A stretch of DNA of 64,000 nt from Cyanobium sp. FGCU6 (lineage in GTDB: Bacteria; Cyanobacteriota; Cyanobacteriia; PCC-6307; Cyanobiaceae): the NCBI GenBank assembly GCA_024958655.1, contig JANWUR010000002.1:283884-347883 (forward strand), in the 5' to 3' direction. Positions 1 to 8,813 of this stretch are shown one piece after another (within the stretch, counting starts at the first letter, position 1; each line of letters begins with the position of its first letter). The translations under genes and the position numbers were made by a program. The notes beneath the pieces are model-generated. The model had not been told where the DNA came from. It searched no databases and saw only the letters and a list, made by a program, of their open reading frames with translations.

Positions 1-498
1 GGCGATGGCAGCAGCAACGTGGTGCCCTGGCCGGCTGTCTCCAGGCAGGCGCCACGCCTGCGGCACGTCTATGCCCAGCGGGCTGATGTGACGGTGCAGG
101 TGCAGCTGGGGATGCTGATCGCCACCCTTCGTGTCGCCCTGGTGGGTTGCCCGGTTCCGCCCCAGCAACTCCTCAACAACCGCGACGGCGGCGGCGGCAC
201 CGGTGGAGTGATCCAACCGCTGATCCCCAGCGGCGGCATCACCGGCGAGCCCTACGACGGCCGTCATGCCGTGGTCTGGCGCCTGCGGCTTCACCCGAAT
301 GGGGGCTTGGGGTTCATGCCGGACCCCAGCAGCGGTGAGCCGGCACTGGCGGTGGTGCAGGAATCAGGCGTCGGCAGCCGCGCCACCCGCTGGTACTCCG
401 GCGATGGGCCGCCGCCCACGACCTTGCAGCCTGCTCCAGCGGTGGGGGACTTCTACCTGGACCGCCTCAGCGGCCAGGTCTACGAACTTTCTGCCTGA
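1..498 (+). CDS. Phage tail-fibre-like protein, 3' part only
   Basis: Frame 1 is open from the first base, so the gene probably begins outside the window; a GTG at 19 is the first possible internal start. No enzyme motif is visible. The last 35 residues carry WYSGDGPPP followed by GDFYLDRLSGQVYEL. The same pattern recurs inside the collagen-like protein at 1714-2958 (WFTGSGAPP, then [15 protein letters not shown]). Such segments are common in phage tail-fibre and collagen-repeat proteins. A structural role in a phage-tail-like particle is inferred from this and from the following genes. Confidence 0.55.
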   Translation, partial: GDGSSNVVPWPAVSRQAPRLRHVYAQRADVTVQVQLGMLIATLRVALVGCPVPPQQLLNNRDGGGGTGGVIQPLIPSGGITGEPYDGRHAVVWRLRLHPNGGLGFMPDPSSGEPALAVVQESGVGSRATRWYSGDGPPPTTLQPAPAVGDFYLDRLSGQVYELSA

Positions 499-503
499 TC
501 GCC

Positions 504-1205
504 GTGCCCGACACCAACAAGGGCCTGGCCGAGCGGGTGGAAGTGTTCACTCGCGCCACCAGCGATGCGCTGCAGAAAGCGGTGGGCGACGTGCTCGATG
601 CTCGCAATCCCTGGCAGCTGCTCTACCGGCTGCTGCGCATCGTGCTGCTCGGCCTGGTGCTCTATTCCGGCTGGCTGCTTGTGACTCTCCAGCCTGATCT
701 GGCCAAGCGGCTCTTGCGTCCACCCGATCACAACCTCACAGACCGGGTGGAGCAACGCAAGGCCAAAATCCAGAGCCTGCTGCGCACTGCACTGGAGAGC
801 AACGGCGAGGGGCTCCACACCCTCGTGCTCCTGCGCTGGGAGGGGGGCACCAGCGTGACCGTGCTGGCGGCGGCCGGCCGCGATGGCCAGCTGGGACTCA
901 CCCCCGGTCAGCAACCCCTGCTGGGGGTGGAGATGGCCGATGCCCTGGGCCACCTCGCCCTGGGCCTGTGCGCCACGGAACAACCAGAAGCCCTGCCCAT
1001 CCGCACCTCCGGCGGTTCCCTGGCCGGTGCGGCCCTGCTCTGCCCGGTGGGCTGCGCCGCCAGCTCCACCAGCCGGCTCCTGCTGCTGAGCCTCTACGAC
1101 GAGCGCCCCTCACGGCCAAAGAAGCCCTCCATCGACGAGCAGCGGCGGCAGCAGGAGCTGCTGCTCATCGCCCAACGGCTCGGGGAGCTCTTGGGCGGGC
1201 CCTGA
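504..1205 (+). CDS. Single-pass membrane protein of the tail-fibre region, unknown function
   Basis: I do not recognise this 233-residue protein. It starts at GTG, five bases after the preceding stop, which suggests co-transcription. An amphipathic N-terminus is followed by one hydrophobic segment at about residues 42-62. The C-terminal half is soluble, with alternating hydrophobic strands that could be a small sensor-like (GAF-like) fold, and a charged tail (residues 190-220). Lying between tail-fibre-like genes, it could anchor or regulate something at the membrane, but nothing in the sequence proves that. Confidence 0.55.
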   Translation: MPDTNKGLAERVEVFTRATSDALQKAVGDVLDARNPWQLLYRLLRIVLLGLVLYSGWLLVTLQPDLAKRLLRPPDHNLTDRVEQRKAKIQSLLRTALESNGEGLHTLVLLRWEGGTSVTVLAAAGRDGQLGLTPGQQPLLGVEMADALGHLALGLCATEQPEALPIRTSGGSLAGAALLCPVGCAASSTSRLLLLSLYDERPSRPKKPSIDEQRRQQELLLIAQRLGELLGGP

Positions 1206-1238
1206 TGGCAAGAGCAGGAGCAGGCCGCAGCGGCATCG

Positions 1239-1637
1239 ATGGTTCTCTCCTGGCGCCAGCTGGCCTCCCTGCTCGGCCCGCCCGGGCCGATGGCGCCCCA
1301 GCTGATCTGGCTCGCCAATCCCCAAACCGCTGAGCGGCGCATCCTGCTGAGAGCACCCCAGCCGCTGAGCCTGCAGCGGATCGAGGCCGTGCTCACTGGC
1401 GGCACCAGCCCGAGCGTCAGCCTCACCCTCCGCCATGGCGCCGATGTCTCTGCGGCCGGCACGGCGGTGAGCAGCTCCCCGCTCACGATCAGCAGCGCCA
1501 ATGGCGGCGCCACCACCGGCGCGGTCTTCTCTGGCTTCCAGAACCCTGCCGTGCCGATGGATCACTGGCTCTGGCTGGAGATCACCGCCGTCAGTGGGTC
1601 ACCAACCGGCCTGGCGGTGTCGCTGCGTTTCAGCTGA
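1239..1637 (+). CDS. Small beta-rich tail-associated protein, unknown function
   Basis: This 132-residue protein has no recognised motif. It has many short Thr/Ser/Gly/Val strands, as in small phage decoration or fibre proteins, and ends with the strand-like stretch LAVSLRFS. ATG 1239 lies in a different frame from the upstream gene. An earlier ATG at 1205 opens another, less convincing frame. It is grouped with the tail-fibre cluster by position and orientation only. Confidence 0.5.
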   Translation: MVLSWRQLASLLGPPGPMAPQLIWLANPQTAERRILLRAPQPLSLQRIEAVLTGGTSPSVSLTLRHGADVSAAGTAVSSSPLTISSANGGATTGAVFSGFQNPAVPMDHWLWLEITAVSGSPTGLAVSLRFS

Positions 1638-1713
1638 GGTCGCGGCCGCTCTGCAGCAACGCGTCACACCGCTTCATGGCAATAGCCGATGACGCAACAC
1701 CCGTCTGGCTGCC

Positions 1714-2958
1714 ATGGGGTCCTGGAATTCCACCGGTTCAATCCGCGGTCCTGAGGGCCCCGCCGGCCCGCAGGGTTCACCTGGTGTGCAGGGCAACCAG
1801 GGGCCTGCTGGCCCCCAGGGACCCCAGGGCCCGGCCGGTCTGCAGGGCCCCGAGGGTCCCGCTGGTCCTTCTGGCCCGGCTGGTCCGACCGGATCGCAGG
1901 GCATCCAGGGCCCGGCAGGGATCGGCATCAACTTCAAGGGCTCGGTGGCGGCGATCGCCAACCTGCCCGCCAATGCCGCCCAGGGCGATGCCTACCTGGT
2001 GCAGGCCGATGACTCGCTGCGGGTCTGGGACAGCGGCACCAGCAGCTGGGTGAATGGCGGCTCGATTCAGGGGCCGCAAGGTCCTGCTGGTGTGGCCGGC
2101 CCTGCTGGTGCGACTGGTCCTCAGGGCCCGGCTGGGCCGCAAGGGCCCCAGGGCATTCAGGGACCTGCCGGCATCGATGGGGCGATCGGTCCTCGCGGTA
2201 CCGGCTGGTTCACCGGCAGCGGGGCACCACCGCTGAACATTCCTGGTGCGGTGGATGGTGACCTCTACCTCGATCTGCTCACGGGCACCGTCTATCAGCT
2301 TGGCCCGATCCGCGTGGCTGATCTGCCCGCCATCGGCAGCTCCTTCCAGGGCGGCTACTACGCCGGCCTGATCAGCCACACCGCCAATGGGGTGGCCACC
2401 CATGCGTTGATCATTTCGCCCAAGGCTGTTGGCTCGCTGCTGAACGTGGCCTGGAAGACCACCAACACCGCCAGCACCGGCACCACGAGCGTGTTTGACG
2501 GCTGGGCGAACAGCGAGGCGATGAACAACGCCAGCCATCCGGCGGCGCAGTTCTGCCGCTCGCTCAACATCGGCGGCTACGACGACTGGTACCTGCCCGC
2601 CACCCAGGAGTGGGATGTGCTGTACCGGGCCTTCAAGCCGGAGGCGACGGCGAACGGCACCTATTCCGGGGCCGGCTACGGCGCCAACCCCTATGCAGTG
2701 CCGGCGGGCGGCAACTACACCGACAGCAATCCGGCCCTCACTTCGGTGCTCGCCTTCCGCGCTGGTGGGGCGGAGACGCTCAAGCACTTCGACGAGAACT
2801 ACGGCGACGATCCCTTCTTCCACTGGACCTCCACCCAGGCCGCCAGTGGCACCGCCTTCCTGCGGATGACCTACATGGGGGATCAATACGCCGAGGCCAA
2901 GACGAGCGCTTCCATCACCCAGGTGCGGGCCATCCGCCGCATCCAGGTGCTGCCTTAA
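1714..2958 (+). CDS. Collagen-like (Gly-X-Y) protein with C-terminal Lcl/DUF1566 domain
   Basis: This 414-residue protein has two uninterrupted Gly-X-Y blocks, at residues 12-70 and 120-163, rich in GPAGPQG and GIQGPAG triplets, which should form a triple helix. Between them, at about 73-117, is a short globular module with GDAYLV and [12 protein letters not shown] of the kind found in tail fibres. Residues 165-196 repeat the [15 protein letters not shown] element seen in the first gene. From about 200 to the end the sequence resembles the Lcl C-terminal (DUF1566) domain, with [18 protein letters not shown] and FFHWTST. Such domains are linked to ligand or glycan binding. A trimeric receptor-binding fibre is the best reading; a cell-surface adhesin is the alternative. 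Confidence 0.8.
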   Translation: MGSWNSTGSIRGPEGPAGPQGSPGVQGNQGPAGPQGPQGPAGLQGPEGPAGPSGPAGPTGSQGIQGPAGIGINFKGSVAAIANLPANAAQGDAYLVQADDSLRVWDSGTSSWVNGGSIQGPQGPAGVAGPAGATGPQGPAGPQGPQGIQGPAGIDGAIGPRGTGWFTGSGAPPLNIPGAVDGDLYLDLLTGTVYQLGPIRVADLPAIGSSFQGGYYAGLISHTANGVATHALIISPKAVGSLLNVAWKTTNTASTGTTSVFDGWANSEAMNNASHPAAQFCRSLNIGGYDDWYLPATQEWDVLYRAFKPEATANGTYSGAGYGANPYAVPAGGNYTDSNPALTSVLAFRAGGAETLKHFDENYGDDPFFHWTSTQAASGTAFLRMTYMGDQYAEAKTSASITQVRAIRRIQVLP

Positions 2959-2979
2959 CCAACAGGGAGGAGAGCAGCC

Positions 2980-3399
2980 ATGGCCAACTGGCTGCCGCGC
3001 ACCCAGGTCCCTGGCCAGCGACTGAACGTGAGCGCCACCACCACGCCGCTGCTGCCGGGCGCCAGTGCCCTGCTCGATCTGCCGGGTCTGGGGCGGCTGG
3101 GCCATTTCCTGGCCGTGAGCACCGATGCGCCGGGCTGGGTGAGCTTCTACAGCTCGGCAGCAGCGCGCGAGGCCGATGGCAGCCGCCCGATCACCCAGGA
3201 CCCGGCGCCAGGCAGCGGGGTGCTGCTCGATCTGGTCACGACCGCCGCCTCTCTCACCGTCACCGCTCCACCGGGCGGCACCTACTTCTCCACCGAAACC
3301 GCTGGGGCGGCGCCGCTGCTGCGGGCGCTGGTGCGCAACACCGGCACCAGCCAGGCCGCCATTGCCGTGACCGTGACCGCCGTCGTGCTGGCGCCCTGA
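2980..3399 (+). CDS. Small tail-fibre-associated protein, unknown function
   Basis: This 139-residue protein starts at ATG 2980, eight bases after a strong GGGAGGAGAG ribosome-binding site and 21 bases after the collagen-like gene, so the two are probably co-transcribed. It is rich in Thr, Ala, Pro and Gly, with no Cys and no membrane segment. A strand-forming end (AIAVTVTAVVLAP) suggests a beta sandwich. Function is unknown; position suggests a fibre or fibre-assembly protein. Confidence 0.6.
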   Translation: MANWLPRTQVPGQRLNVSATTTPLLPGASALLDLPGLGRLGHFLAVSTDAPGWVSFYSSAAAREADGSRPITQDPAPGSGVLLDLVTTAASLTVTAPPGGTYFSTETAGAAPLLRALVRNTGTSQAAIAVTVTAVVLAP

Positions 3400-3414
3400 G
3401 ATGAGGCCTACCAG

Positions 3415-4320
3415 ATGAGCAGTCGCACCCTGATCGACATCAGCCGCCTCGGCACCGAGACCACCTGGCCCTCGGTGGCCACCGAGGTGAACGGCTATCT
3501 GCAGAACTGGATCGCCGCGGCCAATGCCCAGGTGAGCCAGCACCAGCTGCGCATCGCCACCGCACCCAACCCCGAGGCCACTGCCACGGACCCATGCGGC
3601 TGGCGCATCGAGGCGACCCTCGCCCAACTCACCCCTGGTGGTGAGCCGGCGGTGCTGCTGCTGGAGGTGTTCCTCACCGGCACCACCCTTCAGATTCGCC
3701 CGGGCATCGGCAACACCGAGCCCTACGTGGGGGCCGACACTGAACAGGGCTGGGTGTACCCCGCTGGAGACGTGGGCTACACCAGCGGCACCTGGAGCAC
3801 CACGCCGCTTCCTTTCAATGCCCAGGTGGGCTGGTCGCTCGCCCCTGGGTCTGAATATTTCGTGTTCGCCTACAGCCAACACCGCTTTACGAACAGGCAG
3901 GCGGTGCCGCTGCTGATCGCCCGTGACCAGGTGTCCGGCCACTGGATCCTGGCGGCCTCGCCCCCCTCCACCTCCAGCTTCGACGGATTGCGGGCCGTGA
4001 GCTGGAACGTCCGCTCCGGCCAGCCCTCCGGCTCCCGCGGCCTGCTGCGGGATGGGCTGCTCACCGTGGTGCGGATCAGCCGGCCCGCCGAGCTGGTGAT
4101 CGCCACCACCGACTGGAGCTACTACGAGGTCGCCAACGAACCCGCCCAGTTCTGGGAGCCGCTGCTGCTGCCGCCTGACTTCGCGACGGTGAATCTGAGC
4201 AGCGCAGCGATGAGCTACTACAAGGCGCCCGATGGCAACGAGTGGCTGGCGATCGGAGGCCACGGCCTGCTCCTGCGCACCAAGGACGCCCCCGCCCCAC
4301 AGGGAGGTGCGGGGCCATGA
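3415..4320 (+). CDS. Tail-region structural-like protein, unknown function
   Basis: This 301-residue protein is not recognised. It begins with SSRTLIDISRLG and a helical stretch (to about residue 40), then becomes beta-rich. There is no signal peptide, membrane segment or catalytic motif. ATG 3415 lies 15 bases after the previous stop. Its last four bases, ATGA, overlap the start of the next gene, so the pair is probably translationally coupled. A role as tail or baseplate protein is inferred from position alone. Confidence 0.6.
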   Translation: MSSRTLIDISRLGTETTWPSVATEVNGYLQNWIAAANAQVSQHQLRIATAPNPEATATDPCGWRIEATLAQLTPGGEPAVLLLEVFLTGTTLQIRPGIGNTEPYVGADTEQGWVYPAGDVGYTSGTWSTTPLPFNAQVGWSLAPGSEYFVFAYSQHRFTNRQAVPLLIARDQVSGHWILAASPPSTSSFDGLRAVSWNVRSGQPSGSRGLLRDGLLTVVRISRPAELVIATTDWSYYEVANEPAQFWEPLLLPPDFATVNLSSAAMSYYKAPDGNEWLAIGGHGLLLRTKDAPAPQGGAGP

Positions 4321-5543
4321 CCTATCAGGTGTTCTGCCAGAGCTTTGCCCCCGGCAGCTGGAAGTGGACCAGCAAGGACCCCGCTGGGGTCGGCATGCAG
4401 CTCGACGGGGCCTTCCGCGCCTTTGCCGCCGCCGTCAACGTCCTGCCCGGCAACGCCAGCACGCCCCTCTCGGTGATCCGCTCCCATGCCGATGCGACCG
4501 CCAACCGCTGGGGCTACACCTGGCAGCTGGGCCATCCCGTGGAACCCGCCCACCTCTGGTTCCTCGCCGACAGCAGCACGGCCCAGGGGGAGACCCAATC
4601 CAGCAGCAGTGCGGTCTTTGGGAACGCGCTGGCCAGCACCTTCACCAACAACACCAGCAACGGCGGCTACGGCACCTACAACAATTCCACCATCAGCAGC
4701 ACCGCGCTGGCCTACGTCGACAGCACCCTCAGCGGTGCCACGTCGATCGGCGCGATCCTGCTGATCGCCCAGGACACCACCCCCGGCAAGGAGTTCTTCT
4801 GCTGGGCCCTCAAGACCCATGGCGGCAACGACGAGCTGCATCGCGACAGCTGCCATGCGCTCTACAAGAGCCCCGGCACCACGGGCTGGAACTCGATCGC
4901 GATCTTCCCCCGCACCAGCAAGCAGTTCTATGGCCAGGTCGTGTTGCACGGCTATTCCGGCAACAGCTTCGGGGGGCTCCCGTCGGCGATCAGCGCCAGC
5001 ATCTACGCCAACGGCCACCAGCTGCGCAGTGGCATCGCCCTGGGCCACTACGAATTCACTCTCCAGAACCAGGGCCTGTTCGATGCACCGCCGCCGTTGA
5101 TCCAGCTGCCGGCGCCGCTTTTCATCGGCTCCACCACCACCCGAGGTGCCAGCACCCATTTCGGCAAGGTGACCCGCCCCGATGGCGTGATGCTGCAGCT
5201 GGGCCAGCGCTCCAGCGACCGGGACGTGTGGCTGTGGGTGCCGTCGGGCACCAGCCACAACCAGGTCAGCCCCTGGACCTCCGCCACCTCCCTGAGCCAC
5301 TGGCGGGAGTGCAACGAGCTGCACTTCATCAGCAGCCTGCCCCCGGGCGGGATGCAGCTGGTCTCCGGTTCGGCGGACTTCATCCGCCACTTCCCGCCGA
5401 TGAGCGCCGTGGGTGCCCGCCAGCACCCGCAGCAGGGACCACTGCTCTCGGGGTCTGGTGGCGGCGGCGGTGGAGGCGATGGGGAATCGGGTGGCGGCCC
5501 GACGCGACCTGCAACAGGCCTGCTCTGGCCGCGGGGGATGTGA
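4317..5543 (+). CDS. Tail-region structural-like protein, unknown function
   Basis: This 408-residue protein starts at the ATG in the ATGA overlap with the preceding gene, preceded by GGAGGTG. It is rich in Ser, Thr, Gly and Asn, with many short strand-like segments, as in phage fibre or virion surface proteins. A glycine run (about residues 380-395) forms a flexible C-terminal linker. No enzymatic motif was found. It is the last gene of the plus-strand tail-like cluster and converges on the GNAT toxin gene a few bases downstream. Confidence 0.6.
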   Translation: MTYQVFCQSFAPGSWKWTSKDPAGVGMQLDGAFRAFAAAVNVLPGNASTPLSVIRSHADATANRWGYTWQLGHPVEPAHLWFLADSSTAQGETQSSSSAVFGNALASTFTNNTSNGGYGTYNNSTISSTALAYVDSTLSGATSIGAILLIAQDTTPGKEFFCWALKTHGGNDELHRDSCHALYKSPGTTGWNSIAIFPRTSKQFYGQVVLHGYSGNSFGGLPSAISASIYANGHQLRSGIALGHYEFTLQNQGLFDAPPPLIQLPAPLFIGSTTTRGASTHFGKVTRPDGVMLQLGQRSSDRDVWLWVPSGTSHNQVSPWTSATSLSHWRECNELHFISSLPPGGMQLVSGSADFIRHFPPMSAVGARQHPQQGPLLSGSGGGGGGGDGESGGGPTRPATGLLWPRGM

Positions 5544-5551
5544 GACCTGGT

Positions 5552-6067
5552 TCAGCGCCCCAGGGTGCGGCGGATGTCCTTGACCAGCAGCAGCAGATGC
5601 AAAGGATCGGTGGGTGAGCGCTCAAACTCCGGGATCAGGTGCTCGTAGAAGCTGCGGGCCTGCTCGGATTCGGCGTGCACCAGCAAGCCGCGGCAACCGA
5701 TGGCCTCGCTGAGGCTGGCGACCCGGGTGATCGCATCCAACAGCAGGGCTGCACCGAGGCCCTGGCCTTCATGGCGTTCGTCCACTCCCAGGCGGGCCAG
5801 CAAGGCGATGGGCTGGGGGTAGCGGCCGGCGCCACGGCGCAGCCGCTCCGGCAGATCGGCGATCGCCACGCTCGCTATGCACCAGGCGTAGTAGGCAACC
5901 ACTTGGGGCTGATCCACCGCAGTGACGACAAACACGCGGGTGGTGCCGGTGCCATGGGCCTGCCTGGCCACCTCCACCAGCCAGGCGGTCTGCTCCTCGG
6001 AGCGGCAGCGGAAGCCGGCGAGCTGGTCACGGGCCGCCAGCAGCTCTGGCGGTTGGTAGAGGCTCAT
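5552..6067 (-). CDS. GNAT acetyltransferase toxin (TacT/AtaT-like)
   Basis: This 171-residue GNAT-fold protein has the acetyl-CoA loop region ERHEGQGLGAALL (pyrophosphate-binding Q/R-x-x-G-x-G/A pattern) and a C-terminal SEQARSFYEHLIPEF motif. TacT-family toxins acetylate aminoacyl-tRNA and stop translation; that activity is inferred from the family and from the partner. ATG 6067 lies in the ATGA overlap with the upstream DUF1778 gene, the usual order of such pairs. A second, more distant pair of the same kind sits at 40877-41747. Confidence 0.85.
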   Translation of the reverse strand: MSLYQPPELLAARDQLAGFRCRSEEQTAWLVEVARQAHGTGTTRVFVVTAVDQPQVVAYYAWCIASVAIADLPERLRRGAGRYPQPIALLARLGVDERHEGQGLGAALLLDAITRVASLSEAIGCRGLLVHAESEQARSFYEHLIPEFERSPTDPLHLLLLVKDIRRTLGR

Positions 6068-6396
6068 GCCTGGGGCTGATCCGCCACTGGGGTGACAAAA
6101 GGCGAGGGCCGCTCCAGCAGCCGCGCCAGCCCGGGCAGGCTGCGGGCCGGGCGGCTGTTGATCCGCTCCCACTCCTGCTGGGCGGCGGCATCAAGCACGA
6201 ACTGCTCCCGGTCGGCCAGCACCCGCTGGGCCGCCAGCCGCCCTTGAGAGAGCAGGAAGGAACTGCGGTCGGTGCCGAGGGCCGCCGCGGCCCGATCCAG
6301 CAGATCGCGGTCGTCGTCTGTGGCCCGCAGCTCGATCCGGCTGGTCCTGGCCGGCCGGTGGCCCTGCGGTTTGGTGCTGGTCAAGGCGACACCCAC
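6064..6396 (-). CDS. DUF1778 antitoxin (TacA-like) of the GNAT toxin
   Basis: This 110-residue protein carries the DUF1778 pattern in its first half: RIELRATDDDRDLLDRAAA followed by GTDRSSFLLSQ, a ribbon-helix-helix DNA-binding unit. The C-terminal tail (from about residue 75, with a Pro-rich end) is the part that neutralises the toxin in this family. The only suitable start is GTG at 6396. The stop overlaps the toxin start by four bases. Autoregulation through the GTAC repeats just upstream is likely. Confidence 0.85.
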   Translation of the reverse strand: MGVALTSTKPQGHRPARTSRIELRATDDDRDLLDRAAAALGTDRSSFLLSQGRLAAQRVLADREQFVLDAAAQQEWERINSRPARSLPGLARLLERPSPFVTPVADQPQA

Positions 6397-6402
6397 CCAG
6401 AA

Positions 6403-6420
6403 CGTACGGACACTGTACGG
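6403..6420 (-). promoter_or_regulatory. Candidate operator of the DUF1778/GNAT pair
   Basis: Read on the minus strand, CCGTAC occurs twice, 11 bases apart (GTAC cores at 6415-6418 and 6404-6407), directly before the GTG start. The first copy overlaps TACAGT, a plausible -10 box. The second DUF1778/GNAT pair has two CCGTAC copies in the same place. Confidence 0.45.
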
Positions 6421-6465
6421 CGCCCATTCGGAGAGGGGGCCGAAGAAGCCCCCCGGCCCTGGGCC

Positions 6466-6789
6466 TCAGGCCATCTGCAGCCTCAACGCACCCAGCGCCT
6501 TACGATCGGCCTCCAGCTGGCAGCGGTGCAGCAGCTCCTGCTGGGCCAGCAGCCGCCCATCCAGCTCATCCACCCGCGCCAGGCACTGCTGGATCGCCGG
6601 GATCACCTCCTCCTCCAGCAGGGTGATTTCCTCTTCTCCATAGGGCTGCTCGATCCAGGTGCGCCGCAGCGGCAGCCCCCGCCGCAGCTGCAGGATCCGC
6701 TCGATCGCCTTGAGGCTGGATTCGAGCAGCAGGAACGGATCCTCCTCTGGTTTGCAGAACGGAGAAACCGCAGCAGAAAGCATGGCCAT
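6466..6789 (-). CDS. Small helical protein, unknown function
   Basis: This 107-residue acidic protein is almost entirely predicted helical, with a coiled-coil-like stretch from EEEITLLEEEVIPAIQQ to LLAQQELLHR (residues 50-90). I do not recognise the family. A broken copy of the same gene (WIDHPYGEAEIT, then stop) lies at 9327-9500 on the same strand, so the family has been duplicated locally. Helical proteins of this size occur among phage accessory genes, but nothing shows what it does. Confidence 0.6.
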   Translation of the reverse strand: MAMLSAAVSPFCKPEEDPFLLLESSLKAIERILQLRRGLPLRRTWIEQPYGEEEITLLEEEVIPAIQQCLARVDELDGRLLAQQELLHRCQLEADRKALGALRLQMA

Positions 6790-7068
6790 GGAATCGGCGC
6801 CGAGAGCGGCGCAGCGACGGGACCGATCCCAGCGGGGGCCTGACGCAGGAAGGCCCCAGACTGGAGAGGACCCGGAGCAAGACCGGCGGGGGGGATAGCC
6901 ACAGGAGGCTGAGGTCCGCCGCCACGGCGCAGCGGCTCACTCGCGGTAGAGGCCCCCGGACCGATTAATCACCGTGGCTGTGCCATTGGTTGCACGGCCC
7001 TGTCACCTTCTGCGCTGGTGGCGCGGGCCAGCCCGATCAGGCAGGTGGGCATCAGTTCAGCCAACGCC

Positions 7069-7496
7069 ATGCTCCGCATTCACGGCGACCGCAGCAGCCT
7101 CCTGGCGGCCCTCGCTGCCCACTGGGCCGACCAGCAACTGCAGATCCCGGCGACGCTCAAGCCGGTGGTGCGGCCGATCCGCCGTCAGCCTCGGCCGCTG
7201 CGCTGAACGGGCCGCTCAGGCCACTGGCAGACAGCTTTCGCCTCAGCACCGCCAAGGACGGCAGCGATGTGCTCGAGCCTCTCGACAGCCAGGGGCACCC
7301 GCTGTTGGGTGATGACGGCCGGGCGATGAGATCGGCTGAGTACCTCGATCAGCTGCGGCTGCATCCGTTGTACGGCCTCTGACCACTGGCGCAGCAGGTG
7401 TCGGCTATGGCGAGGTGATCAACCCGCAGGCCATGAGCGCCAGTGAGCTGTACCGGGCTGGCTTTGTCAGCAAGGGCCGCCTGGCCCGACGCTGAA
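7069..7496 (+). pseudogene. Decayed gene fragments, possibly phage-derived
   Basis: Three short plus-strand stretches look once-coding but are out of frame with one another. These are MLRIHGDRSSLLAALAAHW (7069-7206), a segment containing GHPLLGDDGRAMRSAEYL and ending in a stop at 7382, and VGYGEVINPQAMSASELY in a third frame, ending at 7496. They may be remains of one or two small genes. The parent family was not recognised. The rest of 6790-7552 shows nothing else. Confidence 0.35.
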
Positions 7497-7552
7497 CGCA
7501 TCTGCCAGCCGTGCCTACGGTGAATTCATCGGGAGGATAGGGGTGAAAAGCG

Positions 7553-8437
7553 ATGGCCAGGCCTGAACAGCGGTTGGCGGCCAACGTTCCTGGCCCCTTC
7601 TTTGTCGATGCCACCTGCATCGACTGCGGCACCTGCTGGCAGTTCGATCCGCTGCACTACGCCCCGACCGGCTGCAGTTCACGGGTGCAGCGCCAACCTG
7701 AGGGCGATGCCGAACTGCGGCTGGCGCTGCTGGCGCTGCAGGCCTGTCCGGTGGCCGCGATCGGCACCAGCCGCGAACTGCTGCGTCAGATGCCGTCTGA
7801 TGGCTTTCCGGTTCTGATCACGCGCCATGCAGGCGGGGATGTCTACTACTGCGGTTGGGCGTCCAAGCGCAGCTTTGGTGCCAGCAGCTGGCTGGTGGTC
7901 CGCCCTGAGGGCAACGTGTTGATCGATGGTCCGCGCTGGAGCGCACCGCTGGCGCGGCGCATCATGGATTTGGGCGGCCTGCAGCGGATCGTGCTCACGC
8001 ATCGCGATGACGTGGCCGATCATGCGCAGTGGGCCCGGGCGTTTGGAGCCGAGCGCTGGATCCACGCGGCCGACGCCGATGCCGCCCCCCAGGCCGAGCA
8101 CCAGCTGAGCGGCAGCGATGCCCAGCATCTGGATGCGGACCTGCAGCTGATCCCCACCCCCGGTCACACGGCCGGTTCGATGGTGGCGGTACTGGGAGCG
8201 CGCAAACAGGTGCTGTTCAGCGGCGATCACCTCTGGTGGAACCCGGCGCATCAAGCGGTCGTGGCTTCCAGGACGTACTGCTGGTGGAACTGGAGCGCGC
8301 AGCTGTGCTCAGTCGAGCGGCTCCTGGATCTGGATGTGGCCTGGCTGCTGCCTGGTCATGGCCATCAGCATCAGTTCGCGCCCGGCCAGTGGCGAGTTGC
8401 TCTGGAGCAGACGCTGGCCTACGCCAATGCGCAATGA
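7553..8437 (+). CDS. Ferredoxin-domain / metallo-beta-lactamase-fold hydrolase
   Basis: Residues 20-70 form a ferredoxin-like part with C22-x2-C25-x2-C28 and a later LQACPVAAIG (C65), fitting a [4Fe-4S] site. From about residue 85 there is a metallo-beta-lactamase fold with THRDDVADH (149-157), PTPGHTAGS, FSGDHLWW and a final LLPGHGH. The first metal motif is the THRDDVADH variant rather than HxHxDH. Such fusions are widespread in cyanobacteria and plastids; their substrate is not established. GGGAGGAT lies upstream of ATG 7553. Membrane segments are absent, so it should be cytosolic. Confidence 0.85.
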   Translation: MARPEQRLAANVPGPFFVDATCIDCGTCWQFDPLHYAPTGCSSRVQRQPEGDAELRLALLALQACPVAAIGTSRELLRQMPSDGFPVLITRHAGGDVYYCGWASKRSFGASSWLVVRPEGNVLIDGPRWSAPLARRIMDLGGLQRIVLTHRDDVADHAQWARAFGAERWIHAADADAAPQAEHQLSGSDAQHLDADLQLIPTPGHTAGSMVAVLGARKQVLFSGDHLWWNPAHQAVVASRTYCWWNWSAQLCSVERLLDLDVAWLLPGHGHQHQFAPGQWRVALEQTLAYANAQ

Positions 8438-8451
8438 GGGGACAGCAGAAA

Positions 8452-8470
8452 GGCCCGCTGGTGCCGGGCC
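8452..8470 (-). terminator. Intrinsic terminator after the 61-residue minus-strand gene
   Basis: GGCCCG and CGGGCC pair around a 7-base loop. On the minus strand they are followed by TTTCTG, so the hairpin best serves the gene ending at 8492. It may also stop the convergent hydrolase transcript. Confidence 0.5.
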
Positions 8471-8491
8471 GGAGGCGATCGCCAACAGGCC

Positions 8492-8677
8492 TCAGAGCAC
8501 TGTGACGGTGCCGAGGCGTTCGGCAGCCAGCTTGCGGGCGATCGCGTAGGCCTGGGTCCTAGGGATGAACCGGGCCTTTTTGACTGGGGGGCCTGAGCGG
8601 CCGTCGTTGCGCACGATGCGCTCTTGATCAGTGGCTTTGCTGCCGTTGGGATCGAGGGGCAGGATCACCTGCCGCAC
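8492..8677 (-). CDS. Small basic protein, unknown function
   Basis: This 61-residue protein reads RQVILPLDPNG near its start and ends FIPRTQAYAIARKL then LGTVTVL. The protein at 31883-32095 has a similar plan (a VPREEALILA-like helix, then VQVL at the end) and the same downstream terminator arrangement, so the two may be distant paralogues. No family was recognised. It converges on the hydrolase gene. Confidence 0.55.
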   Translation of the reverse strand: MRQVILPLDPNGSKATDQERIVRNDGRSGPPVKKARFIPRTQAYAIARKLAAERLGTVTVL

Positions 8678-8813
8678 CGGGCAAGAGACGGCGGCAGGTA
8701 GCCATCGAGAGGTGGGGGGGGATGGACACCTCCGGATCGCCCATGCCGTTGCCAGCGTCTGAGCTGAAACCCGCTGGGCAGTGCTGGTGACACACGGGTC
8801 GCGGATTGATGGC

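Noticed and set aside
1777..4263. Very long open minus-strand frame opposite the tail-fibre genes
   Set aside because: It mirrors the Gly-Pro-rich collagen repeats and GC-rich third positions of the plus-strand genes; its protein is compositionally odd and has no domain.
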